From the NCBI GenBank assembly GCA_002427755.1, contig DIYO01000001.1, forward strand, positions 1,054,001-1,118,000: a stretch of DNA of 64,000 bases, in the 5' to 3' direction. This document shows positions 44,021 through 53,241 of the stretch, piece by piece (within the stretch, counting starts at the first letter, position 1; each line of letters begins with the position of its first letter). The notes under the pieces were generated by a model. The model ran no database searches, had not been told where the DNA came from, and worked only from the letters and a program-made list of their open reading frames with translations. Both the position numbers and the translations under genes were made by a program. Source of the stretch: Roseivirga sp. UBA6052. GTDB taxonomy: Bacteria; Bacteroidota; Bacteroidia; Cytophagales; Cyclobacteriaceae.

Positions 44021-46309
44021 ATGAACAAATTAAGCCAAAAAGTAACCAATGAGAAGTCTATTCCAGACAAAAATCACAAGGATGACTTTTTGACTAATCT
44101 TCTTATAAAAGCCACGAAATACCCTAAGTCTATTCTTGGGTTTTTAATCGTGATCACATGCATTTTTGGAACTCAACTCCCTCATCTAAAATTTGATTAT
44201 GACTTCAATAGTTTCTTTCCGAAAGGTGATCCGGATCTAGCTTTTTATTCTTCTATGAATGAGGATTTTGGCGAATACAATAACTTCCTGTTTATCTGCA
44301 TTTCGAGCGACTCAATTAGAAGTAACAACGTCTTAAGTCAAATTAAAGCGTATCAAGACAGTCTTTCGAAATGGCCGCAAATTAATAGCATTGAAAGTGC
44401 TTTTAATCAATCCAAGTTCCAGATTACCCCTTTCGGGATCAATCGAATTCCACTCCTCAACACGAGCGGCATCACTCCACAAGGAATTGAAAACAGAGGT
44501 TTGTTTGGAAGTTATTTTGGTAAAGACAATCGATCGTACCTACTGATAGCGCATCATGAAGCAGTTGTAAATAAAGAGGCTGGAGATTCTCTATACCTAG
44601 ACATTAAAGCCTTCACAGCATCTTACTTACCCTATGATTTCATAATCTCAGGCAAGACACAAATGCAACATGATTTTACAAAGAAGCTTGAACTAGAGGT
44701 TGGCAAATTACTAGGCCTAGCTTTTGTTGTAATAGTAATTGTCCTGCTTACTGTATTTAGGTCAGTAAAGGGCATACTCTTGCCAATTATAGTTCTCATT
44801 GTCACGATAATTTGGATCATGGGATTCGTGTCTGCAGTAAGCAAACCGCTCGACATCATGGCAATTGTCATTCCTGCACTGCTGTTGATCGTGTCCGTTT
44901 CCGATGTAATTCATTTTGTTAATAAATATGACATTCTTCTTGATAGAGGATTGTCTGCCATTGAAGCCATTAGAGAAGCGATAAGATCAGTCGGAAAGGC
45001 AACCTTATTGACTTCGGTAACAACTGCCGTTGGTTTTGCTAGCCTAGTAGTAATTCCAGTCGAACCGATTAGAGATTTCGGGTTACTAACAGCACTTGGC
45101 ACGCTGTTCGCCTTTTTCATCACAATTCTATTGCTACCTAGCCTTTTACAGTTTTTTCCAAGTCGCATTCAAATAGGTTCGAAAGGCCACCAAAAATGGA
45201 AAAGCCTGACTAATTGGATTTTTATCTCATCCATAAAGAGACGGAAATTAGTTATGATGATTTTGGCTTCCACTACCCTAATATTTCTTTTTGGTTTAAA
45301 CCATACTCGTGTCAACACTTCTATTCTGGTGGGACTTCAAAAAGGTGAACCTGAGCTTGAAACCGTTAATTTCTTTGATCAGAATTTTGATGGGTATAAA
45401 CCATTCGAAATTGGCCTTGAACTCACTCAAGAACGACTTTTTGATTTAAAAACTCTTACAGCTTTAGATGTTTTACAAGATTCTCTCAGCAGGATTGGAG
45501 TAAAGCAAATCCATTCTCCATTAAACATTATAAAAGAGATTAATTCAGCCCTAAAAGGAGGAGCCACAAGTCAATTTAGAATACCGCACACCAAGGACAT
45601 CAATAGGATAGAACGTTTTTATAAGTCAAAAAGACTTATGAATTCCGTGTCTTTCTTTGAAAGTGAAAACTTCATAAGAATCATTGGAAGACTACCTGAT
45701 ATTGGAAGTTATGCGACCACACCAATCTATAATAAAACGCAAGAGCTTTTAACCGAATTCAACACAAAGACCGGCCTAAATGCAAAACTTACTGGAACTT
45801 CTTTCCTTATAGATAAAACTGACAAGTATGTAGTAAGCAGCATAGTGAAAGGACTAGGTGTGGGCATTCTTTCTGTGAGTCTGTTTCTTCTAATCTTTTT
45901 TCAAGAGAAGAGAATATTGTTCATATCTATCTTACCCAATTTCCTCCCAGTGGCTGTTATCGCGGCATTTATGGGCTGGTTCAATATTGACTTGAATATC
46001 ACAACAGTGATTATTTTCACTATTACATTCGGTATCGCTATTGATGACACCATACACCTCTTAGCAAAATATCAGATGGAAAAGAGAAAAGGACTATCTA
46101 ATTTCTGGGCTATAAAAACAGCTATTAATCAAACTGGTAAGAGCATCATAATCACTTCCGTAATTCTAATCCTCGGGTTTAGCGTATTCCTATTGTCAGG
46201 CTTTTCGATACCTTATTATATGGGACTTTTGATCATGCTCAGTACGAGCTTCGCCTTACTGTATGATTTGACGTTACTTCCGATATTCTTAAGTAAAAAG
46301 AAAGGTTAG
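44021..46309 (+). CDS. MMPL/RND superfamily exporter
   Basis: This 762-residue protein has two copies of a membrane domain with large extracytoplasmic loops: a first helix near residues 38-58, a block of five helices near 225-375, a second first-helix near 405-425 and a block near 610-760. The repeat signature is visible as DVIHFVNKYDILLDRGLSAIEAIREAI and, in the second half, TFGIAIDDTIHLLAKYQMEKRKGLSNFWAIKTAI. These exporters move lipids, hopanoids or similar hydrophobic cargo. The substrate is unknown. Its stop overlaps the convergent DUF5723 stop by 4 bp. Confidence 0.88.
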   Translation: MNKLSQKVTNEKSIPDKNHKDDFLTNLLIKATKYPKSILGFLIVITCIFGTQLPHLKFDYDFNSFFPKGDPDLAFYSSMNEDFGEYNNFLFICISSDSIRSNNVLSQIKAYQDSLSKWPQINSIESAFNQSKFQITPFGINRIPLLNTSGITPQGIENRGLFGSYFGKDNRSYLLIAHHEAVVNKEAGDSLYLDIKAFTASYLPYDFIISGKTQMQHDFTKKLELEVGKLLGLAFVVIVIVLLTVFRSVKGILLPIIVLIVTIIWIMGFVSAVSKPLDIMAIVIPALLLIVSVSDVIHFVNKYDILLDRGLSAIEAIREAIRSVGKATLLTSVTTAVGFASLVVIPVEPIRDFGLLTALGTLFAFFITILLLPSLLQFFPSRIQIGSKGHQKWKSLTNWIFISSIKRRKLVMMILASTTLIFLFGLNHTRVNTSILVGLQKGEPELETVNFFDQNFDGYKPFEIGLELTQERLFDLKTLTALDVLQDSLSRIGVKQIHSPLNIIKEINSALKGGATSQFRIPHTKDINRIERFYKSKRLMNSVSFFESENFIRIIGRLPDIGSYATTPIYNKTQELLTEFNTKTGLNAKLTGTSFLIDKTDKYVVSSIVKGLGVGILSVSLFLLIFFQEKRILFISILPNFLPVAVIAAFMGWFNIDLNITTVIIFTITFGIAIDDTIHLLAKYQMEKRKGLSNFWAIKTAINQTGKSIIITSVILILGFSVFLLSGFSIPYYMGLLIMLSTSFALLYDLTLLPIFLSKKKG

Positions 46310-47670
46310 AGTTTGTCTAGATCAACGATATCATCTTTCTTTTTCCATTTTTTATATCCGAACAACAGATTCAAACCGACCCTAAAATCTGCCTTAGAAT
46401 AGGTTTCCGGTTTATTTAGAATTAAGAAGTTATCTGTAGCGGCAAACAGTTGTACTGGCCCAAAATTCGTTCCGACATTCGCACCGAAATTAATCTCATT
46501 ATTTGAACCTCGGTAAAGCGCCTGTACTCCCACAACGAATTTTTCAAACCTATGATTAAAGGAGAATGCCATATTCGCAGGCATACCTTCAAGAGCAGCT
46601 CTTTTAAAATAAGTAACAGAGAATCGATCATTGGCTGTTAAATAGTAAGAAGCAGTTAGAAAAATACGAGTAGGTAAGTTTGACTTAAATGCTCTTCTTG
46701 TTTCATCAGATCTAAACTTTGCCGTTAAGCTATCTTCAAAAACTTGGTCGCTGTCTTCTATTCCTCTTAACTCTACTCCACTGAACACAGCTGTTGTATC
46801 ATAAATGTTGTAGTTTCTGGCTTGTTCCTTCCATGTAATACTGCCTATATCATTGATAGCAGCCTCTACTTCCAACCACTCTTTTATTTTAAACTTTGCT
46901 CCCAAATCAAATGCCACAGTTGAATTCTGATTGTTGGTCAAATAACTGGTTAAATCACCATCGGCATAGTCATCAGAGTTAAAGAGATAATCTAACCCTG
47001 CGGTGTTAACAGTTGCATTTTGCATGTTAACTGTCCAAGTAAAGTCGTTTACATCTGTTGCAAGAGTTGCACTAGCTCCTTCTTGAATCGATGCGTGGAA
47101 CATTCCTGTTACTAGCTTCATTCGAACGCCAGCAGTTAGACGGTTATTTAGATAAGTATTGGCATAACCAAGACCTATTTCTTGAAATGCCTCATACTTA
47201 AGGCTATTGCCAGAAAAGTCAATTGTTTCCCCAACAAAGTCTCCATTACCATTGGCCAAAAAGTCGATGAGATCTTCGTTGTATTTAAAATCTAGATTAG
47301 ACTTAACATTAGAAAACAATGAAAAAGCACCAACTTTTGTCTTATATCCTAGATGAAAAACATTGACGGTAGCATCTATACTTAAAAAATCGCTCGCATT
47401 GGTTGCAGCACTTAAAACGTTGAAATCAACAGTCAATTCATCCTGTCCAGGAGGTCTACTCAAAATATCTTCCAACGCCCAATCTCCTTGTACATTTACA
47501 CCGACAGTCGGAATTAAACTGATGGAGAATGTATTATCAGGAATAAAAGCAGGCTGCAGATTCTGAGTTTGTGGAACAATATCTCTTAACTGATAGAAAG
47601 ACAAATATCCTTGGGCGAAGGTCGCGGAACAAATAATGCTCAAAACAACTAATAGTAAAACTTTCCTCAT
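46306..47670 (-). CDS. DUF5723 family outer-membrane-like protein
   Basis: About 454 residues with a signal peptide (MRKVLLLVVLSIICSATFAQ) followed by alternating hydrophobic-polar strands, including GFSFNHR-like turns and a C-terminal LLFGYKKWKKK segment. DUF5723 proteins are predicted beta-barrels of the Bacteroidota outer membrane with no known function. ATGs at 47700 and 47682 are also in frame; ATG at 47670 directly starts the signal peptide, one base after the upstream stop. It is co-oriented and coupled with the preceding lipoprotein gene, suggesting a pair. Confidence 0.82.
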   Translation of the reverse strand: MRKVLLLVVLSIICSATFAQGYLSFYQLRDIVPQTQNLQPAFIPDNTFSISLIPTVGVNVQGDWALEDILSRPPGQDELTVDFNVLSAATNASDFLSIDATVNVFHLGYKTKVGAFSLFSNVKSNLDFKYNEDLIDFLANGNGDFVGETIDFSGNSLKYEAFQEIGLGYANTYLNNRLTAGVRMKLVTGMFHASIQEGASATLATDVNDFTWTVNMQNATVNTAGLDYLFNSDDYADGDLTSYLTNNQNSTVAFDLGAKFKIKEWLEVEAAINDIGSITWKEQARNYNIYDTTAVFSGVELRGIEDSDQVFEDSLTAKFRSDETRRAFKSNLPTRIFLTASYYLTANDRFSVTYFKRAALEGMPANMAFSFNHRFEKFVVGVQALYRGSNNEINFGANVGTNFGPVQLFAATDNFLILNKPETYSKADFRVGLNLLFGYKKWKKKDDIVDLDKL

Positions 47671-47671
47671 C

Positions 47672-49291
47672 TTATTCGCCATTTGAGTTAAGTGATACAT
47701 CTGCCTGAACCGCCAGTTTAAACTTCAGTTCATAATCATTAAAAAACTTCACCGCATCATTAGAAGAAGCGTTGGTCGTACTAAGATTAACTAAAACACT
47801 AATTGTTGTAGCGTTTTCAATTGCTCTTATATCTGCGTCTTGCATCTGTATGCTAGACACTGTTGTGGTCACTTCTGTAGTCCTACCATCAGGTCCAACG
47901 GCTGCTGCTGAAAAGCCTTGTTGCTCATCAACCGTAAAAACCACATCTCCATTACTGTCCTTAAACTGTAATTCAATATTACCGCCCATAGGTAACTCAT
48001 TTTCAGATACAATTCTAAACAGCAGTCTTGTGGCATCTGTGAGATTATCTCCATTGGTAAAATTGACGCTTCTCTCCGCTCCTAAATTATTTAAGTTGAG
48101 CTCTAGTGGAATTTCTATTCTTGTGGATACATCTAGTATGCTACTTTCTTCCACAAAGTTATACTGATCTGGACCTGAAGGAGGATTAGAAACGGTATTT
48201 ACATCCACTACAATCTTTCTAGGTTGTGCAGAAAGGAGTTGATCAATGTTTGAGTTATTTCTATCGATAATCACATTAGACACCTGAATATCTCCTTGCT
48301 GGGCAAGTGATGGACCAGTTACAATATTCACATTATCATTAACCGTTCCTGTTAATGGAATAATGGTTCCATTGTCAGTAATGGCAGCGAATTCTGGGAA
48401 AGTTACCCCTAATGGAAAACCAAAACTATTCTGGAAAATGATATCAACAGAAGGGTTAGCAAATCGTAATGTTCCGCTACTGAATTGACTAAAGAAATCT
48501 AGATTAGCCACATCGAAACTTACCGTAAGATCTTTAGTACCAACATCACCATAAACAGCATCAAAAGCAGTGTTGGTTATGGCAACATTTAAATCAATTC
48601 CTTCAGTAGCAGTTATAGAACTACCCGGAGAAACAATTACATCGTAAGCCAAGGAAACTAGAAATCTGTCGGAAGCGACATTCCCATTTCTATCTAAATG
48701 AAAGAACCCTCTCCAACCTGCAAGAGATTGGTTTAAGTCCAAATTCGGACTGGAAGCCGTAAGTCTTCCAGTTAGAACATATGGGCTTCCGTTATCTTCA
48801 AGCGAAATAAAAGTGAGCGTATAATCTACGGGTGAACTGAATTCTGATTGCAGCTGCACATTAAGTCGCCCATCTTGGAAATAGATTGAATCATATTCTT
48901 CTGAATTACGCTGACTCAGCTGAAACTCAAAAGTATTCGAGACAGAAACCGTTGTTTGTGTTGCCGGGTTGGTCACGTTTGAACCTCCGGAGAGTGTTCC
49001 TCCGAAACTTTGATCTTGAACTGCCAAGAAGCTAGTGGCAGTTTGAGATTGCAGTTGTTGCTCATATGTAAGCGTCACTACGTTATCAGGGGTACTACCT
49101 ACTTCGGCTCCTGCATCATTGAGCTCCTGGAAAAGTTCTTCTACTGTGTAGGTAATCTCTCCTACCGGGATGGCAATGGAGGGGTCGAAAACGATATCTC
49201 CAATTTCTGCCCTTTCAAAATAGTCTAAATTACAAGACCATGAACACAGCAAAATGCCCCCAATTAAAATCAGGTTGGTTAGTTTTTTCAT
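47672..49291 (-). CDS. Large secreted lipoprotein of unknown function
   Basis: I do not recognise a family. The 539-residue protein has a lipoprotein signal ending in CSWSC (Cys20), then long stretches of beta-strand-like sequence rich in Asn, Ser, Thr and Val (for example VTLTYEQQLQSQTATSFLAV and NPATQTTVSVSNTFEFQL). No catalytic motif is evident. It ends within one base of the DUF5723 start, so it is probably the surface-exposed partner of that predicted outer-membrane barrel. It begins 22 bp after the PspC gene's stop but on the same strand, so all three could be co-transcribed. Confidence 0.8.
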   Translation of the reverse strand: MKKLTNLILIGGILLCSWSCNLDYFERAEIGDIVFDPSIAIPVGEITYTVEELFQELNDAGAEVGSTPDNVVTLTYEQQLQSQTATSFLAVQDQSFGGTLSGGSNVTNPATQTTVSVSNTFEFQLSQRNSEEYDSIYFQDGRLNVQLQSEFSSPVDYTLTFISLEDNGSPYVLTGRLTASSPNLDLNQSLAGWRGFFHLDRNGNVASDRFLVSLAYDVIVSPGSSITATEGIDLNVAITNTAFDAVYGDVGTKDLTVSFDVANLDFFSQFSSGTLRFANPSVDIIFQNSFGFPLGVTFPEFAAITDNGTIIPLTGTVNDNVNIVTGPSLAQQGDIQVSNVIIDRNNSNIDQLLSAQPRKIVVDVNTVSNPPSGPDQYNFVEESSILDVSTRIEIPLELNLNNLGAERSVNFTNGDNLTDATRLLFRIVSENELPMGGNIELQFKDSNGDVVFTVDEQQGFSAAAVGPDGRTTEVTTTVSSIQMQDADIRAIENATTISVLVNLSTTNASSNDAVKFFNDYELKFKLAVQADVSLNSNGE

Positions 49292-49313
49292 CTTATGGTT
49301 GAATGAAATATAG

Positions 49314-49508
49314 CTATTCTACAGGCATAGCTGCCCATAAAATTATATATACTAAAAATCCAGGAAAACCTGCACTAAAAATTGATACGAGCACATAAAG
49401 GAGTCTAACAATCGTTACATCCCATCCTAACCATTCTGCAAGTCCTCCACAAACGCCTGCTACTACTTTATCTGTACTTGATCTTGTCAATCTGCCTTTT
49501 GAAGCCAT
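49314..49508 (-). CDS. PspC-domain membrane protein
   Basis: This 64-residue protein is a minimal PspC domain: RLTRSSTDKVVAGVCGGLAEWLG, then a hydrophobic segment (IVRLLYVLVSIFSAGFPGFLVYIILW). In E. coli PspC is a membrane sensor of the phage-shock response; stand-alone short forms like this are common in Bacteroidota. No other psp gene is adjacent, so its partner is unknown. It lies 24 bp from the downstream end of the endonuclease/exonuclease/phosphatase gene and 22 bp upstream of the lipoprotein gene. Confidence 0.88.
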   Translation of the reverse strand: MASKGRLTRSSTDKVVAGVCGGLAEWLGWDVTIVRLLYVLVSIFSAGFPGFLVYIILWAAMPVE

Positions 49509-49532
49509 ATTAAAATTCTTAGATTCTTTAAT

Positions 49533-50522
49533 TTAGGGAGTTAAGTTATAAATACCTACCAAAGGAAAATGATCTGAATAGTAGGTGTCATCAAAAACCT
49601 TGAATGCACTTAACTCCAATTCGTCTGAATAAAATTGATTGTCTATCCTCAAAAATGGAATGCCATCATTAAAGGTTGCGCCAATACCTGCACCTTTAGA
49701 TTCAAACGCATTATTAAGCTTTCGATTTAGTTTAAAATAGTTATTGCTAAAAGGTACATCGTTAAAATCTCCAACTACGATCATAGGATAATCACAAGAT
49801 GCCATATGGTCTAATAGAATTTCCATTTGAGCAGATCTAACTCGGCTTCCTGATACAAACCTAATACCCACATTTTCATAATCATTTTGAGTTGATTCAG
49901 CTGAGTTGATTGTCTGAGGTGCTATACCCATAGATTGCAAATGAAGGTTGTAGACTCTAATGGTGTCAGATTCTTTTTTGATGTCTATAAATCTTATGTT
50001 ATTCAGTTGTTTATCATCCAACAAAAGACCATCATTTAGAATGGGGTACTTAGAATAAATAGCTGTATGAAATTCCTTTCTATCTGATGAAACATAATAC
50101 CCTTTAGCAAGCCTTGGCTCAATATTTTTTCTGGGATAGAATTCTTGAAAACAGATAATATCAGAATCAGTGCTTCTTATCCAATCAATTACAGGCCCGT
50201 AATTATCATTAGTAGCATCTACAAACCACTTCACATTATAGCTCATTACTTTAAGCCCTTCTCTATCAAGAGTGTCATTACCTCCTAATTGAAAACTCAT
50301 ACCATAAAAAGGCCATGCTCCTAAAACGAGTAAAGAAAGAACCCATTTAGCTTTCCAATCACTAATCCAAGCGAAAAAACAACATATAATATTGAGAACC
50401 ATCAGAATTGGGATGCCAAACCCTATCAAACCCACATATTCAAAATGTTGGGGCGAAATTAGAATTGAACCATACACTAAAAGTGTCAATAAAGTCCAAA
50501 TACCTAAAAGAGTTTTTCGCAC
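49533..50522 (-). CDS. Membrane-anchored endonuclease/exonuclease/phosphatase family protein
   Basis: The 329-residue protein has three N-terminal membrane helices (about 5-75) and a C-terminal EEP hydrolase domain: VMSYNVKWF, IICFQEFYP, VGDFNDVPFS and YYSDHFPLVG carry the Asn, Glu, Asp-x-Asn and Asp-His residues of the metal-dependent active site. Members cleave nucleic acids, sphingomyelin or inositol phosphates, and the membrane anchor suggests a lipid or extracellular substrate. The start is GTG at 50522: an in-frame TAG lies two codons upstream (50526-50528) and no ATG occurs before the second helix. Confidence 0.88.
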   Translation of the reverse strand: MRKTLLGIWTLLTLLVYGSILISPQHFEYVGLIGFGIPILMVLNIICCFFAWISDWKAKWVLSLLVLGAWPFYGMSFQLGGNDTLDREGLKVMSYNVKWFVDATNDNYGPVIDWIRSTDSDIICFQEFYPRKNIEPRLAKGYYVSSDRKEFHTAIYSKYPILNDGLLLDDKQLNNIRFIDIKKESDTIRVYNLHLQSMGIAPQTINSAESTQNDYENVGIRFVSGSRVRSAQMEILLDHMASCDYPMIVVGDFNDVPFSNNYFKLNRKLNNAFESKGAGIGATFNDGIPFLRIDNQFYSDELELSAFKVFDDTYYSDHFPLVGIYNLTP

Positions 50523-50592
50523 GAACTAAAGTGTAAATTGAATCACTAGTCTAACTATTTTTCAATTCAATTCTTATTCATTTATTAATAAA

Positions 50593-50613
50593 AAAGCGGC
50601 CTTAAGCCGCTTT
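50593..50613 (-). terminator. Terminator after the first permease gene
   Basis: AAAGCGGC pairs with GCCGCTTT around a CTTAA loop, just past the permease stop in the direction of transcription. The run of T residues on the minus strand (from the upstream A-run) completes it. Confidence 0.85.
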
Positions 50614-50615
50614 CA

Positions 50616-53033
50616 TTATTCAGTTCTTAATGACTTAATAGGATTGCTTGTGGCAGCTCTTAGCGACTGATAGCTCATTGTTAGCACCGCAATCAGAAGT
50701 GCACCTATCATCGTAATCAAGAATACCCAAATCCCTACTGTTGTTCGGTATTCAAAATCTAACAGCCAATTATTCATAAAGAAGTAAGCCAATGGAGCAA
50801 AAACTATAAAAGCTAGTAATACCAGTTTGCCCATTTCTTTAGATAAGAGATATACTAACCCCCCAACAGAAGCACCTAATACTTTTCTTATCCCAACCTC
50901 TTTCAACCTGTTCTCAGCTGTATATGCTGCCAGACCAAACAAGCCTAAACACGCAATGAAAACGGCTAATCCTGCAAACACTCCAAAGATTTTACCAGTA
51001 CGTTGCTCGGCATCGTAAATTCTACTAAAACGATCATCTAGGAATGAAGTCTCATAAGGCTGATTAGGTGCCAACTCATCCCAAACAGCACCAACTTTTT
51101 CAGTAAGCGCAGCATAATCGTCAGTTTGAACTTTCAGGTTTAAGTAACCTGAACTATTTCTTAATCTTAACAAAAGTGGTGTAATGTGACTTCTTAAAGA
51201 TTCAAAATGAAAGTCCTTAACCACGCCAATAACTTTTAATGGCTCTAGATCTCCTTCCATGTTGCTAAACGAACCAATGGTTTGACCTAAAGGCTCATCC
51301 CATTCCATTTGTTTCCAAGCAGACTCGTTTATAACCACTGCATTAGAATCTGTAGGAAAATCTCTAGAAAAACCTCTACCTGTAACAAACTCCATTCCCA
51401 TAGTTTCAAAGTATTCATAGTCTACGTACCAATCTCCCATTAAAACCGTGTTCTCTTGGGAAGGCACCATACCATTGATAAAAGCATTGTTATTTCTAGA
51501 AGATGGAGTAGGCAAATAACTTGTGAGTGACGCGGATTTTACTTCCGGTAAGGAGGTCATTTCCTCCTTAAGAGTCTGGACATTATCACCCGCCAAATAT
51601 GCATCGTGCACTACTAAAACCTGATCCTTTTCAAACCCTAATTTCTTATTCTGTATAAAGTCTAATTGCTGTAAAACCACCAAGGTGGCGATCACTAAAA
51701 AGATTGAAGCCCCAAACTGAATAACCACTAATACACTTCTCAATCGACCACTTTTCATCCCACTAGAAAGTGCTCCCTTCAATACCTTTACGGGTTGAAA
51801 AGCCGAAAGGAAAAAGGCTGGATATGAACCTGCCAGAAAACCAACAAAGAGAATCCCTGAGACTAATCCACCATACAGTAAAGGATTGTCGAAAGGAATT
51901 TCTAGAGTCTTGTTAGCCAATGTGTTGAACATTGGTAAAACAGCATAAGCAATACCTAATGCCAGCAAAAAAGAAATGGCACTTACTAAAATTGATTCAA
52001 CCAAAAACTGGTTGATCAATTGACCTTTTAAGGAACCTAAAACTTTTCTTACCCCAACTTCTTTAGCCCTTCTAGCTGAACGCGCTGTTGCCAAATTCAT
52101 AAAGTTGATACATGCAATTAGGAGAATAAAAAAGGCTATAGCTGAAAAGATATATACGTACTTGATATCACTATTTTGACCCAACTCAGCTTGCAAATCA
52201 GAAGTCAAATGGATACTGGAAACTGGTTGAAGACCAAAGTCAAATGAACTTCCGGCTGCACCCATCTCTTCCCAATCCAAGTTTAAAAATTGCTTTACCT
52301 CAGGTCCTATATACTTTTCTAAAAGTGCAGGAAAGGTAGCAGCTAGGTCTTCAGGTTGTGCGCCCTCATTTAAAACTAGATAGGTCACAAAATTCATGCT
52401 CAACCAGATTGGTTGTTTAGATTCATCCAAACCCTCCATTGACATGAGCGCATTAAAGTCGAAGTGCGTGTTTTTGGGTATGTCTTTATAAACACCTGTT
52501 ACTTTATATCCCTCGGTGCTTCCGACCTGAATGATTTTATTAAGGGCAGATTCTTCTCCGAAATACTTATTTGCTGTGGATTCACTAATTACAATGGTTC
52601 TAGGTTCGAGTAGAGCATTCTCCCTATTTCCCTCAATAAACTGAAAGTCAAATACATCCAGAATATCATTATCAGCCCAAACAATACTTTCTTCCTTAAA
52701 AATATTATCGCCAAATCGAATAAATCGAGAACCTGAATTTCGGAATCGAGCAAACTGCTCAATTTGAGGGTAGTCTTGCAACATTGTTTTGCCCACTGCA
52801 GGTCCTACAACGGCAATATCAAAGTTGTTACCATTTAAGGCGCCATTGGCTGTCACTCTATAGGTGCGCTCAGATTTTGGATAGTACTTGTCATAACTTA
52901 ATTCATCGGTTACAAAAAGTACAATCATTAAACAGGCGGCTATACCAATAGCTAGGCCTGTAATATTGAGTACTGAGTAGAATTTGTTTCGGAATAAACT
53001 CCGAAAAGCAATTTTAATATTGTTTTTAAGCAT
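50616..53033 (-). CDS. FtsX/MacB-type ABC transporter permease (paralogue 1)
   Basis: This 805-residue protein has an N-terminal helix followed by a MacB periplasmic core (NITGLAIGIAACLMIVLF then a roughly 240-residue loop), an FtsX block of three helices (about 280-400), a second long loop and a second FtsX block at the C-terminus ending IGALLIAVLTMSYQSLRAATSNPIKSLRTE. Such two-FtsX permeases work with a separate ATPase in lipoprotein release or antimicrobial-peptide resistance; no ATPase gene is present here. It shares length, topology and many segments (RNKFYSVLNITGLAIGIA versus KDKFFSLLNISGLAIGIA) with the next permease and lies 208 bp downstream of it. Confidence 0.9.
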   Translation of the reverse strand: MLKNNIKIAFRSLFRNKFYSVLNITGLAIGIAACLMIVLFVTDELSYDKYYPKSERTYRVTANGALNGNNFDIAVVGPAVGKTMLQDYPQIEQFARFRNSGSRFIRFGDNIFKEESIVWADNDILDVFDFQFIEGNRENALLEPRTIVISESTANKYFGEESALNKIIQVGSTEGYKVTGVYKDIPKNTHFDFNALMSMEGLDESKQPIWLSMNFVTYLVLNEGAQPEDLAATFPALLEKYIGPEVKQFLNLDWEEMGAAGSSFDFGLQPVSSIHLTSDLQAELGQNSDIKYVYIFSAIAFFILLIACINFMNLATARSARRAKEVGVRKVLGSLKGQLINQFLVESILVSAISFLLALGIAYAVLPMFNTLANKTLEIPFDNPLLYGGLVSGILFVGFLAGSYPAFFLSAFQPVKVLKGALSSGMKSGRLRSVLVVIQFGASIFLVIATLVVLQQLDFIQNKKLGFEKDQVLVVHDAYLAGDNVQTLKEEMTSLPEVKSASLTSYLPTPSSRNNNAFINGMVPSQENTVLMGDWYVDYEYFETMGMEFVTGRGFSRDFPTDSNAVVINESAWKQMEWDEPLGQTIGSFSNMEGDLEPLKVIGVVKDFHFESLRSHITPLLLRLRNSSGYLNLKVQTDDYAALTEKVGAVWDELAPNQPYETSFLDDRFSRIYDAEQRTGKIFGVFAGLAVFIACLGLFGLAAYTAENRLKEVGIRKVLGASVGGLVYLLSKEMGKLVLLAFIVFAPLAYFFMNNWLLDFEYRTTVGIWVFLITMIGALLIAVLTMSYQSLRAATSNPIKSLRTE

Positions 53034-53093
53034 TGACTTGAGATTTTGACCATACGAAAAAATAAAAATCTCAAAGCTTCTCCTTTACCTTAT

Positions 53094-53118
53094 CGGTAAA
53101 TCACCGTAAATAATCGGT
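53094..53118. promoter_or_regulatory. Cluster of CGGT/ACCG half-sites between the permeases
   Basis: CGGT (53094), ACCG (53103) and CGGT (53115) alternate in orientation within TATCGGTAAATCACCGTA and AATCGGTC. This looks like a regulator-binding array upstream of the first permease, about 60 bp from its start. The binding protein is unknown. Confidence 0.35.
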
Positions 53119-53191
53119 CAATACGCTAAAAGACTTTTCTAAACTTGTATGAAAGACTTTGAAAAATTCTCATCGTTGCACTATTGTACAA

Positions 53192-53214
53192 AAAAGAGAC
53201 CCCGCCCCTCTTTT
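53192..53214 (-). terminator. Terminator after the second permease gene
   Basis: AAAAGAG pairs with CTCTTTT across a 9-nt C-rich loop; on the minus strand it ends in a run of six T residues. It lies 28 bp past the stop of the permease at 53242-55656. Confidence 0.6.
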
Positions 53215-53241
53215 AAAAATTGGAACAGGGTCAGGTCAGAA

